This document shows, in pieces, positions 53,440 through 62,518 of a stretch of DNA of 64,000 nucleotides. This DNA is from Clostridium swellfunianum (GTDB lineage: Bacteria > Bacillota > Clostridia > Clostridiales > Clostridiaceae): contig NZ_JAMOFV010000006.1 in NCBI RefSeq assembly GCF_023656515.1, positions 78,549-142,548 of the forward strand, read 5' to 3'. The position numbers and the translations under genes were made by a program. The number at the start of each line of letters is the position of its first letter. Position 1 is the first letter of the stretch. Under the pieces are notes generated by a model. The model worked only from the letters and a program-made list of their open reading frames with translations, did no database searches and was not told where the DNA came from.

Positions 53440-54930
53440 ATGGACATTAAAAAGAATATTATACCTATTTCAGATAATATAGATAAAAATTTAGAAATTG
53501 TTAAAAATATTCTAAGCAACAATCAGAAAATTGCATTTAAAAAATTCGAGAGTTCAGCAGAAGACAGTGTAAAATTCTGTTCTGTATTTATAAAAAATCT
53601 ATGCGATACTGACAAAGTAGTAGATAATATTATAAGTCCTATCATGTTGAAAGATATTAGCTGCAAAATTGAAGGAGCAAAAAGAGTAGACTTTGTCCTT
53701 ACAAAGGTAGTTTTCACTCATGATAATAGCAAGATTAACTCAATTAACCAATGCATAGAGAAGCTTACAAGAGGAAATACAGTATTGTTTATAGAAGGTT
53801 CTAGAGAAGCCGTTGTTGCAGACTGTGCCAATAGAAGAGAAAGATCCATTACAGAACCTGAATCAAATAAGGTTTCGAGAGGCCCAAAAGCAGGATTTAC
53901 GGAATCAATTGAAACTAATGTAACACTCATACAGCAAATAATTCACAGCCATAATCTTAAGATAAACTATTTAACAATAGGTGCTCAAACAAAAACAAAG
54001 ATATGTGTAGCTTATATGGAGAATATTGCCTCTAGCAGTATTATAAGAGAACTTTTTGAAAGAATGAAAAGAATAGACATTGATGGAATTTTGGATTCTC
54101 ACTACATAGAAAGTTTCATCACTGATGCGCCTCTTTCTGTTTTCCCTACTACAGGCTTTGCTGATAGACCTGATATTGCATGTTCAAAGCTATTAGAAGG
54201 TAGGATTGTAATAATATGCGATGGAAGTCCGGATGTTATAACAGTTCCATACTTATTTGTTGAAAACTTTCAGTCAAATGATGATTATTATAAGAATTAT
54301 GCTATAGCAAGCTTTTATAGAGTTCTAAGATATATGTCCTTTGTTATAACATGCTTAGCACCATCTATCTATTTGTCCATGGTGACGTATCACCAAGAGC
54401 TTATACCAACTAATTTACTTTACAGCATCATGGCTGCAAGAAGTTCAATACCATTTCCAACAATTTTTGAGCTTATGCTGATGCTTCTGGTTTTTGAAAC
54501 TCTTATAGAAGCAAGCAGAAGACTGCCTCCGAACATAGGACCAACTGTAAGCATTGTAGGTGGATTAATACTTGGGCAAGCGGCAGTAACTGCAAGATTA
54601 GTTAGCGCACCAATTATAATTATGACGGCAGTATCAGGGACTACAAGCTTTTTAATACCATTTACAGCAGGCCCAGTTATTTTTATAAGATTATTTTGTC
54701 TTGCATTTTCCGCAGTATTAGGGTTTTATGGGCTTGTTTTTGCACTTATGTTGTTAATAGTGTATATGCTGTCACTTCGATCTTTTGGGGTTCCGTATAC
54801 TCTTGGAGTTACTACCTTCAAAAGTTATGATATACAAGATACTATGCTCAGACTTCCATGGTGGTATATGAAGTATAGAACAAGAATAGTTGCCGCTAGA
54901 AATCTTATCCGAAAGAGTGTCAAGAAATAA
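53440..54930 (+). CDS. spore germination receptor subunit A (GerA/GerKA family)
   Basis: 496 residues from the ATG at 53440, with GGGG six bases upstream; ATG 53428 is an alternative. A soluble N-terminal domain (about 1-290) contains VLFIEGSREAVVADCANRRE and RSITEPESNKVSRGPKAGFT (the GerA hallmark 'RxxxEPxxExxxRGPxxGF'). Four to six membrane segments follow, with RSSIPFPTIFELMLMLLVFE and GPTVSIVGGLILGQAAVTA. It is one part of a germinant receptor in the inner spore membrane that responds to amino acids or sugars. It begins an A-C-small-B operon and is expected to be under forespore sigma-G control; I could not identify the promoter with confidence. Confidence 0.93.
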   Translation: MDIKKNIIPISDNIDKNLEIVKNILSNNQKIAFKKFESSAEDSVKFCSVFIKNLCDTDKVVDNIISPIMLKDISCKIEGAKRVDFVLTKVVFTHDNSKINSINQCIEKLTRGNTVLFIEGSREAVVADCANRRERSITEPESNKVSRGPKAGFTESIETNVTLIQQIIHSHNLKINYLTIGAQTKTKICVAYMENIASSSIIRELFERMKRIDIDGILDSHYIESFITDAPLSVFPTTGFADRPDIACSKLLEGRIVIICDGSPDVITVPYLFVENFQSNDDYYKNYAIASFYRVLRYMSFVITCLAPSIYLSMVTYHQELIPTNLLYSIMAARSSIPFPTIFELMLMLLVFETLIEASRRLPPNIGPTVSIVGGLILGQAAVTARLVSAPIIIMTAVSGTTSFLIPFTAGPVIFIRLFCLAFSAVLGFYGLVFALMLLIVYMLSLRSFGVPYTLGVTTFKSYDIQDTMLRLPWWYMKYRTRIVAARNLIRKSVKK

Positions 54931-54954
54931 ATTTCTACGAGGTGATACTATATA

Positions 54955-56115
54955 ATGAAGTGGAAAAAAAATATATATACATTATTGCTTATTTATTGCA
55001 GCACACTTTTGAGTGGGTGTTGGAACTATACGGAAGTTGAAGAAAGATTTATTATTACTGCTGTGGGTATAGATTGCGTGGAAGGTGAAGAGATGTACAA
55101 GGTTACTATGAAGGCAGTAAATGCAAAACCAACCTCTGGAGGAATTGAATTAGTTCCTGTAGTTTTAGCTGGAAAAGGAAAAAGTATATTTGAGGCTATA
55201 AGAAAATGTGCAGTATTATATGGAAGGAAACTCTATTGGAGTCATCTTCAGTCTATTATACTCAATGAAAGTATAGCGGAAGAGAATGTTTTTAAAGCCT
55301 TGGATTTTTTTTATAGGGATGCTGAAGTAAGGCAGGATAATATACTATTTATTAGCAGTGGCTCATCAGCTGAAGAGATGGTGAGATTAGAATCAGATTT
55401 GCAAAGTGAAAGATATTTTACTTTAAGATATGCAGTGAAAACTGAAAGATTTACAGGAACGTTTCCAAGAGTTGATTTAATGGACTTTTTTTCGGAGTCT
55501 TTAGAAGAAAGCTTTGAACCTATTCTTCCTATTGTTAGAGTCACTCACGATATGGACAAAAATGGTATAAAGATTGAGGGAGCAGCAGTAATTCGTAATC
55601 ATAAGAAGATTGGAGAATTGAGCCCCTATGAAACTTTAATGGTGCTTATAGTTAAAAATAAAATTGAAAATCCTTTATTAATTATTCCGATTAATGATAG
55701 CAAAAATGTAATAGATAACAAGGTAGTAACCATGGAAGTTTTTAACTCCAAAACAAAAATCAGAAGTAATACTGATGATAAAAATGTAAGTATTTCACTT
55801 TCTATTGAAATGGATGCATCAATTGCTGAAATGAATTATTCTATGAATTATCTGGATGAAGATTCTATAAAAGAACTTCAAAATCTCCTCCAGTCTGATA
55901 TAGAACAACGCATTAGCAAAACAATTAAAAGTGTTCAGCAAAATTATAGTTCAGATATATTTGGTTTTGGAAAGCAGATAGAAATAGATAATTCTAAGGC
56001 TTGGAACAGTATAAAAGATAACTGGGATGAAAAATTCAAAGAAGTGCCAGTAAGCATAGAAGTAATTGCAAATATAAGGAGCACAGGAAAAGTTACAAAA
56101 CTAAGCGGGGAGTGA
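54955..56115 (+). CDS. spore germination receptor subunit C (Ger(x)C family lipoprotein)
   Basis: 386 residues. The signal peptide ends in a lipobox (LLSGCW, Cys22), and the sequence just after it, NYTEVEERFIITAVGIDC, is the family hallmark. ALDFFYRDAEVRQDNILFIS matches the second conserved block. The lipoprotein subunit sits on the outer face of the spore inner membrane and joins the A and B subunits. The ATG follows GAGGTGATACTATATA, 25 bp after subunit A. Confidence 0.92.
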   Translation: MKWKKNIYTLLLIYCSTLLSGCWNYTEVEERFIITAVGIDCVEGEEMYKVTMKAVNAKPTSGGIELVPVVLAGKGKSIFEAIRKCAVLYGRKLYWSHLQSIILNESIAEENVFKALDFFYRDAEVRQDNILFISSGSSAEEMVRLESDLQSERYFTLRYAVKTERFTGTFPRVDLMDFFSESLEESFEPILPIVRVTHDMDKNGIKIEGAAVIRNHKKIGELSPYETLMVLIVKNKIENPLLIIPINDSKNVIDNKVVTMEVFNSKTKIRSNTDDKNVSISLSIEMDASIAEMNYSMNYLDEDSIKELQNLLQSDIEQRISKTIKSVQQNYSSDIFGFGKQIEIDNSKAWNSIKDNWDEKFKEVPVSIEVIANIRSTGKVTKLSGE

Positions 56116-56121
56116 AATAAC

Positions 56122-56343
56122 TTGATTATAGCATTTGTTATCATAGGGTATGGAATTCTATTTATTATTGATGGCTATCCTGTGTTGAGGGAATATACAT
56201 TTCAAAAATCTATTTCGTATATATTAATGTTTGCTGCGGCATTTACGCTAAGCCTCTTAACTGCATTGAATGTAAAAATACCAAATCCTTCAGAGGGAAT
56301 TAGAAAGATTATTATTATGATTATAGGAGAATGGATTAAGTAA
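56122..56343 (+). CDS. small two-helix membrane protein of the germination operon (D-subunit-like)
   Basis: 73 residues from a TTG at 56122 with GGGGAGTGAAATAAC upstream. Two hydrophobic segments (about 2-20 and 31-50) flank a short polar loop (DGYPVLREYTFQKS). It lies 6 bp after the C subunit and 1 bp before the B subunit, so it is certainly in the operon. Small two-helix 'D' proteins occur in some Bacillus ger operons and modulate the receptor response; similarity here is of size, topology and position only. No other family is recognised. Confidence 0.75.
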   Translation: MIIAFVIIGYGILFIIDGYPVLREYTFQKSISYILMFAAAFTLSLLTALNVKIPNPSEGIRKIIIMIIGEWIK

Positions 56344-56344
56344 T

Positions 56345-57421
56345 ATGAAAGAGATAATTTCATCAAAGCAATCAATAGCATTGGTAATAGCGGTCATTCT
56401 TGATGGAGCAATGGTATTTGCAACTGCGGCAGAAGGTGGAAGAGATTCGTGGATTTCTATAATTATAGCTATTAGTATATCTTTTATATTGTTTATGCTT
56501 TATTGTAAGATAAATACACTCTTTCCTGAAAAAGACTTGTACACAATAAATAGGGAAGCCATGGGAAAAATATTAGGAAACACTATTAATATTCTTTATG
56601 TATGGTATTTTTTGCATATAGGATCACTTACATTAAGAGATTTTGGAGAATTTATGAGTGTGTTAACCATGCCAGAGGTTCCACGAATAACAATTACACT
56701 TTTATCTACAATTACTGCTGTATATATGGTTAAAAAAGGATGCGAAGTTATAGGCAGATTTGCATTATTTGCAAGCATATCAACCCTAATTATTTTAGTT
56801 GTTCTAAGCAGTCTTCTTCTAAGCAAGGTGGATATTAGAAAAATTTTGCCTATAATGGCCAGAGGTATATCTCCGGTTTTATTAGGGAGTTGGTCTGCCA
56901 TTACCTTTCCATTTGGAGAATGTGTACTATTTACTGTTATATTTGCTAATGTAAATAACCGTAAGGCATTAAGAAAAGGCTATTTCGTTGGTTTAGTTCT
57001 CGGAGGAGCATTTTTACTATTAATCACTTTCTTAGAGGTTTCAGTTTTAAGTGAAAAAGCAATAGGTTTCCTATACTTCCCATTTTATACTTTACTTAGC
57101 AGAATTAGAGTTGGTGAATTCATTCAGAGACTTGAGATAATTGGAGGTGTAATCCTTAATATTTTTGGAATGATAAAAATAAGTTTATGCTTGTATGCTG
57201 CATCTTTAGGAATTAGTAGATTACTAAAAATAGATAATTACAAGATTTTATGTTTGCCAGTGGGCATGATTCTTCTTAATTTATCTGATATACTATACGA
57301 AGATGTAATGAGCTTGGTTTCATGGACTATAAAGTATTATAAATACTATGCTCTTCCATTTCAAGTTTTTTTTCCAATTCTAATAATTATAATAGTAAAG
57401 ATTAAAAAACTGACTGCATAA
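56345..57421 (+). CDS. spore germination receptor subunit B (GerB/GerKB permease family)
   Basis: 358 residues, about ten membrane segments, APC superfamily. ISSKQSIALVIAVILDGAMV opens the protein, followed by GGRDSWISIIIAISISF, both typical of the GerB subunit. SWSAITFPFGECVLFTVIF sits in the middle where the ligand-binding helix lies. This subunit is thought to bind the germinant. The start is 1 bp after the small gene. It closes the operon with two hairpins downstream. Confidence 0.92.
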   Translation: MKEIISSKQSIALVIAVILDGAMVFATAAEGGRDSWISIIIAISISFILFMLYCKINTLFPEKDLYTINREAMGKILGNTINILYVWYFLHIGSLTLRDFGEFMSVLTMPEVPRITITLLSTITAVYMVKKGCEVIGRFALFASISTLIILVVLSSLLLSKVDIRKILPIMARGISPVLLGSWSAITFPFGECVLFTVIFANVNNRKALRKGYFVGLVLGGAFLLLITFLEVSVLSEKAIGFLYFPFYTLLSRIRVGEFIQRLEIIGGVILNIFGMIKISLCLYAASLGISRLLKIDNYKILCLPVGMILLNLSDILYEDVMSLVSWTIKYYKYYALPFQVFFPILIIIIVKIKKLTA

Positions 57422-57423
57422 TT

Positions 57424-57490
57424 TAAACTAGCTTTTTCTAGTTTATTTCAATGGTAAAGAGGTGTGATTGACTAGTCTCACACCTCTTTA
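57424..57490. terminator. terminators between the ger operon and nrdJ
   Basis: A short hairpin AAACTAG/CTAGTTT (57424-57443) precedes a stronger one, TAAAGAGGTGTGA (57455-57467) with TCACACCTCTTTA (57478-57490). The second can act on both strands of this convergent junction. Confidence 0.75.
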
Positions 57491-57538
57491 AATTACAGTT
57501 TTTTTGATTAGCTATACTTTCAAAAATCCAGTAAGGTA

Positions 57539-60500
57539 CTAGCTGCAGCCAGTTGTAGATCCACAATCCAAGCAAACCTTGCAGGTTCCGTTTCTAACCA
57601 TTCGGGTACTGGAACAGTTAGGGCAAGTTACTCCATAAAGCTTTTCTCCATCAGAGTCACCGTGGCTGTGACTTGATTTAGAAGGGTCGGTAAAGGCTGC
57701 CTCAGTCACTGCATTAGTTATTGGGTGCTGAGCGAAAGGACTTTTTTCTACAGTGCTGCCTATATAGTCATCTGGTTTAACCTGGCAGCGAGAGAAATCT
57801 CCAAGCTCAATATCTATAATTTTGCTTATAAGATCTGAAATTGAGCTTACATACTTGATGTATGGGTGCTTTTGTACAAAACCATAAGGTTCGTATTTTT
57901 GACCTCTAAGCATTTTGGCTATATCCTTTGGGGGTACATGATATTGAAGCATTACTGAAATTGATTTTGAGAGGGAGTTTAAAAGTCCAGTAATTATAGT
58001 TCCTTCTCTGTCTGTAGTTATATAAATTTCTGAAATCTCTCCATTTTCACGTCTGTTTACAGTAGTATATACCTTAACATCCTCAATTTGAGCTGGATGC
58101 GTAGTACCATATCTTATTCCAACAGGTTTGTCTCGCTTTGAGTAATGTCTATCTGTCTGAAGTTCCTTAGCCTTTTGAAGAAGCTGAGCGTAGGTAAGAC
58201 TATCTAGATTTATATCATCACTCTCCAGGCTTAAGCTTGTATTTAAAGGCTGTGCTGCCTTTGAGGAATCTCTGTACAAGGTTATCCCCTTTACACCAAC
58301 TTCCCATGAAACAAGAACAACTTCCTTAAAATCTTTTACAGTGGCATTTTTAGGAAGGTTTACAGTCTTTGAAACTGCTCCTGAGATAAGGGGAGTTATT
58401 GCTGCAACCATTTTAACGTGTCCCATTGGTTTAATATATCTTTCTCCGCTTCCACACCTATTTGCAGTATCAAATATTGCCAAGTGCTCTTTCTTTAAAT
58501 GTGGAGCTCCTTCTATCTTTCCATCAAGTATTCGTTCATACTCATAGTCCTTTTCTTTCACAACTTCTTTTCTTAAAACAAAATTCAATATGTCATCAAT
58601 TTGATCCTTAGCATATCCCAAATTTTCTAAAGACATTTCTATAACAGGGTTCACCACTGTCATATATCCACCACCAACAAGCTTTTTATAAACTATATGG
58701 CTGAAGAAAGGTTCTATTGATGTCGCAGTACAATCCATCGCAAAAGATATAGTTCCTGTTGGAGCTATAACTGACACCTGAGCGTTTCTAAAACCATACT
58801 TATCACCATACTCAAGAGCATTTTTCCATGATTTTTTAACAGCTGCGCTCATAGATGACAAGCCAAGTTTATTTAAAAGGTCGTGGTTAACCTTAACTGG
58901 TTCATAGTTTAAGTCTTCGTAGTTTGAAGCTAATGCTCCAGCAACTCTGGCATGGTTTCTTATAACTCTAAGCATATATTCCTTGTTTACATCATACTTT
59001 TTAAAAGCTCCAACCTTTTCAGCCATAAGTGAAGAAACAAAATAGGAGTGGCCAGTCATAATTCCTACTATGGAAGCTGCAAGAGCTCTTCCTTCTTCAG
59101 AGTCGTAAGGGTAGCCCATAACCATAAATAAAGCTGCAAGGTTTGCTATACCAAGACCGGTGGTTCTGAACATATAGGTCTTTCTTGCGATGTCTTCAGT
59201 TGGATATTGTCCCCAATGAATAGAAGCCTCTAAAACTAATTGAACTAAGCCAACTAAATGCATATAGCCTTCAAGATCAAAACTTTTGTCCTCATGTATA
59301 TAAAATTTAAATACATTTATAGAAGCAAGGTTACAGGAGGAATCATCTAAAAAGGCATACTCACCACATGGATTTGTGGAGTTGATTCTATTATAGTCTG
59401 CTCCATAAACTCCATCCTCGCCAGCAGGGCAGGTGTGCCAAGCGTTAAATGTATCATCGAATTGAGGAGCGGGGTCAGCACAATGCCAAGCGGAATCGTT
59501 GAAAGCATCCCAAAGTTCTGAAACTTTTATGTTTCTATCTAATCTATTGTCTATTCTTCCTTTAAGCTCCAATTCTTCTTCAGGATTGTTATGTAGGTTT
59601 TTAACTTTTGTCATAAATTTGTCTGAGAATCTTATAGAGTTATTACTATTTTGTCCTGAAACTGTTTCATAAGCTTCTCCATCTATATCTGTATCATATC
59701 CCATTTTCCCAAGAGCTCTTACCTTATCTTCTTCCTTAGCTTTCCAGGTTATAAACTCCATTATTTCAGGATGATCAACATCGAGACAAACCATTTTGGC
59801 AGCACGTCTTGTTGTACCGCCAGATTTTATTGCTCCAGCGTTTCTGTCAAGACCTTTTAAAAAACTCATCAGCCCTGAGGATACTCCACCACCTGAAAGC
59901 TTTTCGCCCTTGGCTCTTAGCGAACTAAAGTTTGTACCTGTACCTGAGCCGCCTTTAAAAAGTTTAGTTTCTGTAACAAACTGTTCAGAAATTGAGTGAT
60001 GTCCTAAAAGCTTATCTTCTATGGAAACTATAAAGCAGGCAGAAGCTTGAGTTCTTGAGTAATTATCCTCAGATTCAACTACCTTGTCTAAAACCTCATT
60101 ATAGTAGAAGCTGCCTTGTTTAGAACCTTTTATATTATAAGATTGAGCTAGCCCTGTGTTGAACCACTGAGGTGAATTTGGCGCATACATCTGATTTAAA
60201 AGCCCATAAACCATCTCATCATAGAAAATGCTTCTCTCTTCTTCAGTTTCAATAATACCTTCATCTACTAACGAATCAGTCCAGAAGTTAACCATTCTAT
60301 GTGCTACCATCTTCATACTGTTTTCGTATCCAAGTCCATTAGGAACTCCAGCCCTTCTAAAATATTTAGAAGCTATAATATTACAAGCATTTTGGGAATA
60401 GTGCTCAGGAAACTCCAAGTCCTTCATATCAACTATAACCTTTGAGGTTTTATAGTCCTTTAAAAATACATCAACTGTCTTCCAATTGAATAAATCGTAC

Positions 60501-60574
60501 ACAGTTTTGTTTTTATCCTTTTCTAAGTCTGCTGTATAAACTCTCTTAAACAGAGATTTTATGCTGTTTTTCAT
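57539..60574 (-). CDS. nrdJ: adenosylcobalamin-dependent (class II) ribonucleotide reductase
   Basis: 1011 residues from the ATG at 60574, which has GGGGG eight bases upstream; the open frame reaches 60625 but without a site. SPQWFNTGL, FKGGSGTGTNFSSLRAKGE, NPCGEYAFLDDSSCNLASIN (active-site Cys, Asn and Glu region), TGTISFAMDCTATSIEPFFS and the C-terminal redox tail with CPNCSSTRMVRNGTCKVCLD and CGSTTGC are all present. It reduces ribonucleotides to deoxyribonucleotides using a B12-derived radical and works with or without oxygen. No intein is seen. Two NrdR-like boxes lie in the promoter. No cobalamin riboswitch is visible. Confidence 0.95.
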   Translation of the reverse strand: MKNSIKSLFKRVYTADLEKDKNKTVYDLFNWKTVDVFLKDYKTSKVIVDMKDLEFPEHYSQNACNIIASKYFRRAGVPNGLGYENSMKMVAHRMVNFWTDSLVDEGIIETEEERSIFYDEMVYGLLNQMYAPNSPQWFNTGLAQSYNIKGSKQGSFYYNEVLDKVVESEDNYSRTQASACFIVSIEDKLLGHHSISEQFVTETKLFKGGSGTGTNFSSLRAKGEKLSGGGVSSGLMSFLKGLDRNAGAIKSGGTTRRAAKMVCLDVDHPEIMEFITWKAKEEDKVRALGKMGYDTDIDGEAYETVSGQNSNNSIRFSDKFMTKVKNLHNNPEEELELKGRIDNRLDRNIKVSELWDAFNDSAWHCADPAPQFDDTFNAWHTCPAGEDGVYGADYNRINSTNPCGEYAFLDDSSCNLASINVFKFYIHEDKSFDLEGYMHLVGLVQLVLEASIHWGQYPTEDIARKTYMFRTTGLGIANLAALFMVMGYPYDSEEGRALAASIVGIMTGHSYFVSSLMAEKVGAFKKYDVNKEYMLRVIRNHARVAGALASNYEDLNYEPVKVNHDLLNKLGLSSMSAAVKKSWKNALEYGDKYGFRNAQVSVIAPTGTISFAMDCTATSIEPFFSHIVYKKLVGGGYMTVVNPVIEMSLENLGYAKDQIDDILNFVLRKEVVKEKDYEYERILDGKIEGAPHLKKEHLAIFDTANRCGSGERYIKPMGHVKMVAAITPLISGAVSKTVNLPKNATVKDFKEVVLVSWEVGVKGITLYRDSSKAAQPLNTSLSLESDDINLDSLTYAQLLQKAKELQTDRHYSKRDKPVGIRYGTTHPAQIEDVKVYTTVNRRENGEISEIYITTDREGTIITGLLNSLSKSISVMLQYHVPPKDIAKMLRGQKYEPYGFVQKHPYIKYVSSISDLISKIIDIELGDFSRCQVKPDDYIGSTVEKSPFAQHPITNAVTEAAFTDPSKSSHSHGDSDGEKLYGVTCPNCSSTRMVRNGTCKVCLDCGSTTGCS

Positions 60575-60597
60575 AGCTATAACCCCCGATATAAAAT

Positions 60598-60645
60598 TAT
60601 CTACATATAGTATTTTATTCTGCAAATTACCACTATATGTAGTAT
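60598..60645 (-). promoter_or_regulatory. paired NrdR-like boxes in the nrdJ promoter
   Basis: CTACATATAG (60601-60610) and CTATATGTAG (60633-60642) are AT-rich near-palindromic boxes in opposite orientation, centred 32 bp apart, about three helical turns, the spacing usual for NrdR repressor sites. On the minus strand they flank and overlap a likely promoter (TTGCAG, 16 bases, TAGATA). NrdR is a repressor of ribonucleotide reductase genes; its gene is not in the window. Confidence 0.6.
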
Positions 60646-60779
60646 TACTTAAAATATTATAAAATAACTTCTATTAGAATTCAACTACTATCGTTCTACA
60701 AAATAATCACATATTAATTTGAATTTTCGGAAAAGGATAATATTTATACATTTGCCTTGAAAAATTATTCGTAAAATTA

Positions 60780-60808
60780 TTGACTAGGGACATGCTGTGT
60801 GATATTGT
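60780..60808 (+). promoter_or_regulatory. promoter of the APC permease gene
   Basis: TTGACT (60780-60785), a 17-base spacer and TATTGT (60803-60808) give a start near 60815 and a leader of about 100 bases. The remainder of the gap from 60575 to 60914 holds the nrdJ promoter, its boxes and this leader. Confidence 0.5.
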
Positions 60809-60811
60809 TTT

Positions 60812-60885
60812 CTAGGTTGAATTTCTAATTGGATTTCAACGGGTAACCTAGCAGGCTGTAAGGAGAGTATTAAGGTTATCCTGTT
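60812..60885 (+). promoter_or_regulatory. structured leader with alternative pairings before the APC permease gene
   Basis: CTAGGTTGAA (60812-60821) can pair with TTCAAC and AACCTAG (60834-60853) as one hairpin. GGGTAACCT (60841-60849) can instead pair with AGGTTATCC (60872-60880). The two structures exclude each other. No known riboswitch class is recognised and the ribosome site is not in either stem. Confidence 0.4.
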
Positions 60886-60914
60886 ATAATTTAATAATAT
60901 CGGAGGAATGATAA

Positions 60915-62282
60915 ATGAACAAAAACACCCACCTTAAAAAGGAGTTAGGACTAGTTATTGCTACAGCACTTGTAGTAGGAAACATGGTAGGGTCAGGAAT
61001 ATTTATGCTGCCTGCAACTTTAGCTAGCAGTTCGGGACCTGGGGCTACTATGATAGCATGGATATTGACAGGAATTGGATCAATATTTTTGGCACTTTCT
61101 TTTGGAAAGTTAGGTTCAAAGATACCTAAAACTGGAGGTCCATACGAGTTTTCAAAGCTTGCCTTTGGTGATTTTATGGGTTTTATGAATGCATGGCTTT
61201 ACTGGAATGCGTCATGGATAGGTAATGCTGCAATTATTACTTCTGTTGCCAGTTATACTGGTAAATTATTTCCTATTATAGCTAATAATAAATTAGCTGC
61301 ATTTTTATACACAAGTGCTATATTATGGATTTTCACACTAGTTAACGTTATGGGTGTTAAAAAGGCAGGAATAGCACAGACTGCGACAACAATTATTAAA
61401 GTGGTATTATTCACTATATTTGTTGCTTTGACTGCTTATCATTTTAATCCTGAATATATAAGACCAGCTTTTCCACAAGGAAAAGGTGTAGAAACTATCC
61501 CAGCTGCAGCAGCTGCAACACTGTGGGCTTTTACAGGCTTTGAGAGTGCATCTGTTACTGCAGGGGAAATTAAAAACCCTGAAAGAAACATTAAGCTTAG
61601 TACAATACTTGGAATGATAATTTCAGTAATTATTTATATGGCTATAAGCTTTTTTGCCATGGGAGCTATGCCTCAAGATGCATTGGCAAATAGTTCCTCA
61701 CCGATAGTTGATATATTGGCTCAGTACCTTGGAAGCGGAGTAACTAATATTATATTAATAGTTTCAGTATTAGGAATTATGGGAACAGCAATGGGATGGA
61801 TAATGTCTACTGCAAGAATGTCTTATGCTGCAGGAGAAGATGGAGTATTTCCAGAAATATTTGCAAAGGTACATCCTAAGTACAATACTCCCCACGCTTC
61901 ACTTATAATAGGTTCAGTGCTTGTTAATATATTACTTGTAATGAACTACTCAAAGTCAATGCTCGCGGCTTTTAACTTTATAATGATTTTAGCAACCCTA
62001 GCATATCTGCCAGTATACGCTAGTACAGCTGCAGCAGAGATAATGCTGCTAGTTAAGTGTGAAGGCAAGTTTAACCTTTGGAAGTTTATTAAAGCTTCAA
62101 TAGTTCCTTTAATGGGATTCGCTTATGCAACTTGGGCTGTATATGGAGCAGGAGCTGAGGTAGTTATGTACGGCTTCCTATTGATGTTGTTTGGAGTTCC
62201 TTTCTATTTATATGTTAGGCTTAAGGATTCCGTTAAGATGAAACAAATAAGAAGCTTTGAAGAAGAAAAGCTTTCAGCATAA
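60915..62282 (+). CDS. APC family amino acid permease
   Basis: 455 residues, twelve membrane segments. GNMVGSGIFMLPATLA (about 22-37) is the unwound helix 1 Gly-Ser-Gly-Ile substrate motif of the family, and WAFTGFESASVTAGEIKNP is helix 6. TAMGWIMSTARMSYAAGEDG and FPEIFAKVHPKYNTPHASLI are typical of the basic amino acid/polyamine antiporter (APA) subgroup, which includes arginine/agmatine exchangers. Substrate is not decidable. The ATG has ATCGGAGGAATGATAA upstream. A terminator and a perfect palindrome follow. Confidence 0.9.
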   Translation: MNKNTHLKKELGLVIATALVVGNMVGSGIFMLPATLASSSGPGATMIAWILTGIGSIFLALSFGKLGSKIPKTGGPYEFSKLAFGDFMGFMNAWLYWNASWIGNAAIITSVASYTGKLFPIIANNKLAAFLYTSAILWIFTLVNVMGVKKAGIAQTATTIIKVVLFTIFVALTAYHFNPEYIRPAFPQGKGVETIPAAAAATLWAFTGFESASVTAGEIKNPERNIKLSTILGMIISVIIYMAISFFAMGAMPQDALANSSSPIVDILAQYLGSGVTNIILIVSVLGIMGTAMGWIMSTARMSYAAGEDGVFPEIFAKVHPKYNTPHASLIIGSVLVNILLVMNYSKSMLAAFNFIMILATLAYLPVYASTAAAEIMLLVKCEGKFNLWKFIKASIVPLMGFAYATWAVYGAGAEVVMYGFLLMLFGVPFYLYVRLKDSVKMKQIRSFEEEKLSA

Positions 62283-62284
62283 TA

Positions 62285-62320
62285 AAAAACAGCAGTGACC
62301 TGAGGGGGCTGCTGTTTTTA
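62285..62320 (+). terminator. intrinsic terminator after the APC permease gene
   Basis: AAAAACAGCAG (62285-62295) pairs with CTGCTGTTTTT (62309-62319). Confidence 0.85.
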
Positions 62321-62366
62321 TTTTCCTTTAATTTTTAAGATCTTAAAAATTAAAGGAAAATAAAAA
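62315..62366. repeat. 52-bp perfect palindrome without loop
   Basis: The 26 bases of 62315-62340 are the exact reverse complement of 62341-62366, with AAGATCTT at the centre and no spacer. It overlaps the T-tract of the preceding terminator. In DNA it could extrude as a cruciform. Such long loopless palindromes are unstable in bacteria and uncommon. Confidence 0.85.
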
Positions 62367-62402
62367 ATAATTGAAAAATATAGAAAATTTGAAATAGTAC
62401 TA

Positions 62403-62430
62403 TTGACTTGGAGGTTTATGGTGATATAAT
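62403..62430 (+). promoter_or_regulatory. promoter of the GntR gene
   Basis: TTGACT (62403-62408), a 16-base spacer and TATAAT (62425-62430), 89 bases before the start. Confidence 0.65.
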
Positions 62431-62440
62431 TAAATTATAG

Positions 62441-62454
62441 GTTGTAATGACAAC
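62441..62454. promoter_or_regulatory. candidate operator of the GntR regulator
   Basis: GTTGT-AATG-ACAAC (62441-62454) is a perfect 5-bp inverted repeat just downstream of the -10 box, where a repressor would block transcription. Autoregulation by the UTRA-type protein is typical of the family but unproven here. Confidence 0.4.
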
Positions 62455-62518
62455 ATTATAACATGTCAATATATCAATAGTATATGATAGCAAATTAGCA
62501 CTTGGAAGGAAGTGTAGT

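Noticed and set aside
60575-60914. Possible cobalamin riboswitch before nrdJ
   Set aside because: No B12-box (GCCACTG-like) or long aptamer is visible on the minus strand; the NrdR-like boxes explain the conserved look of the region.
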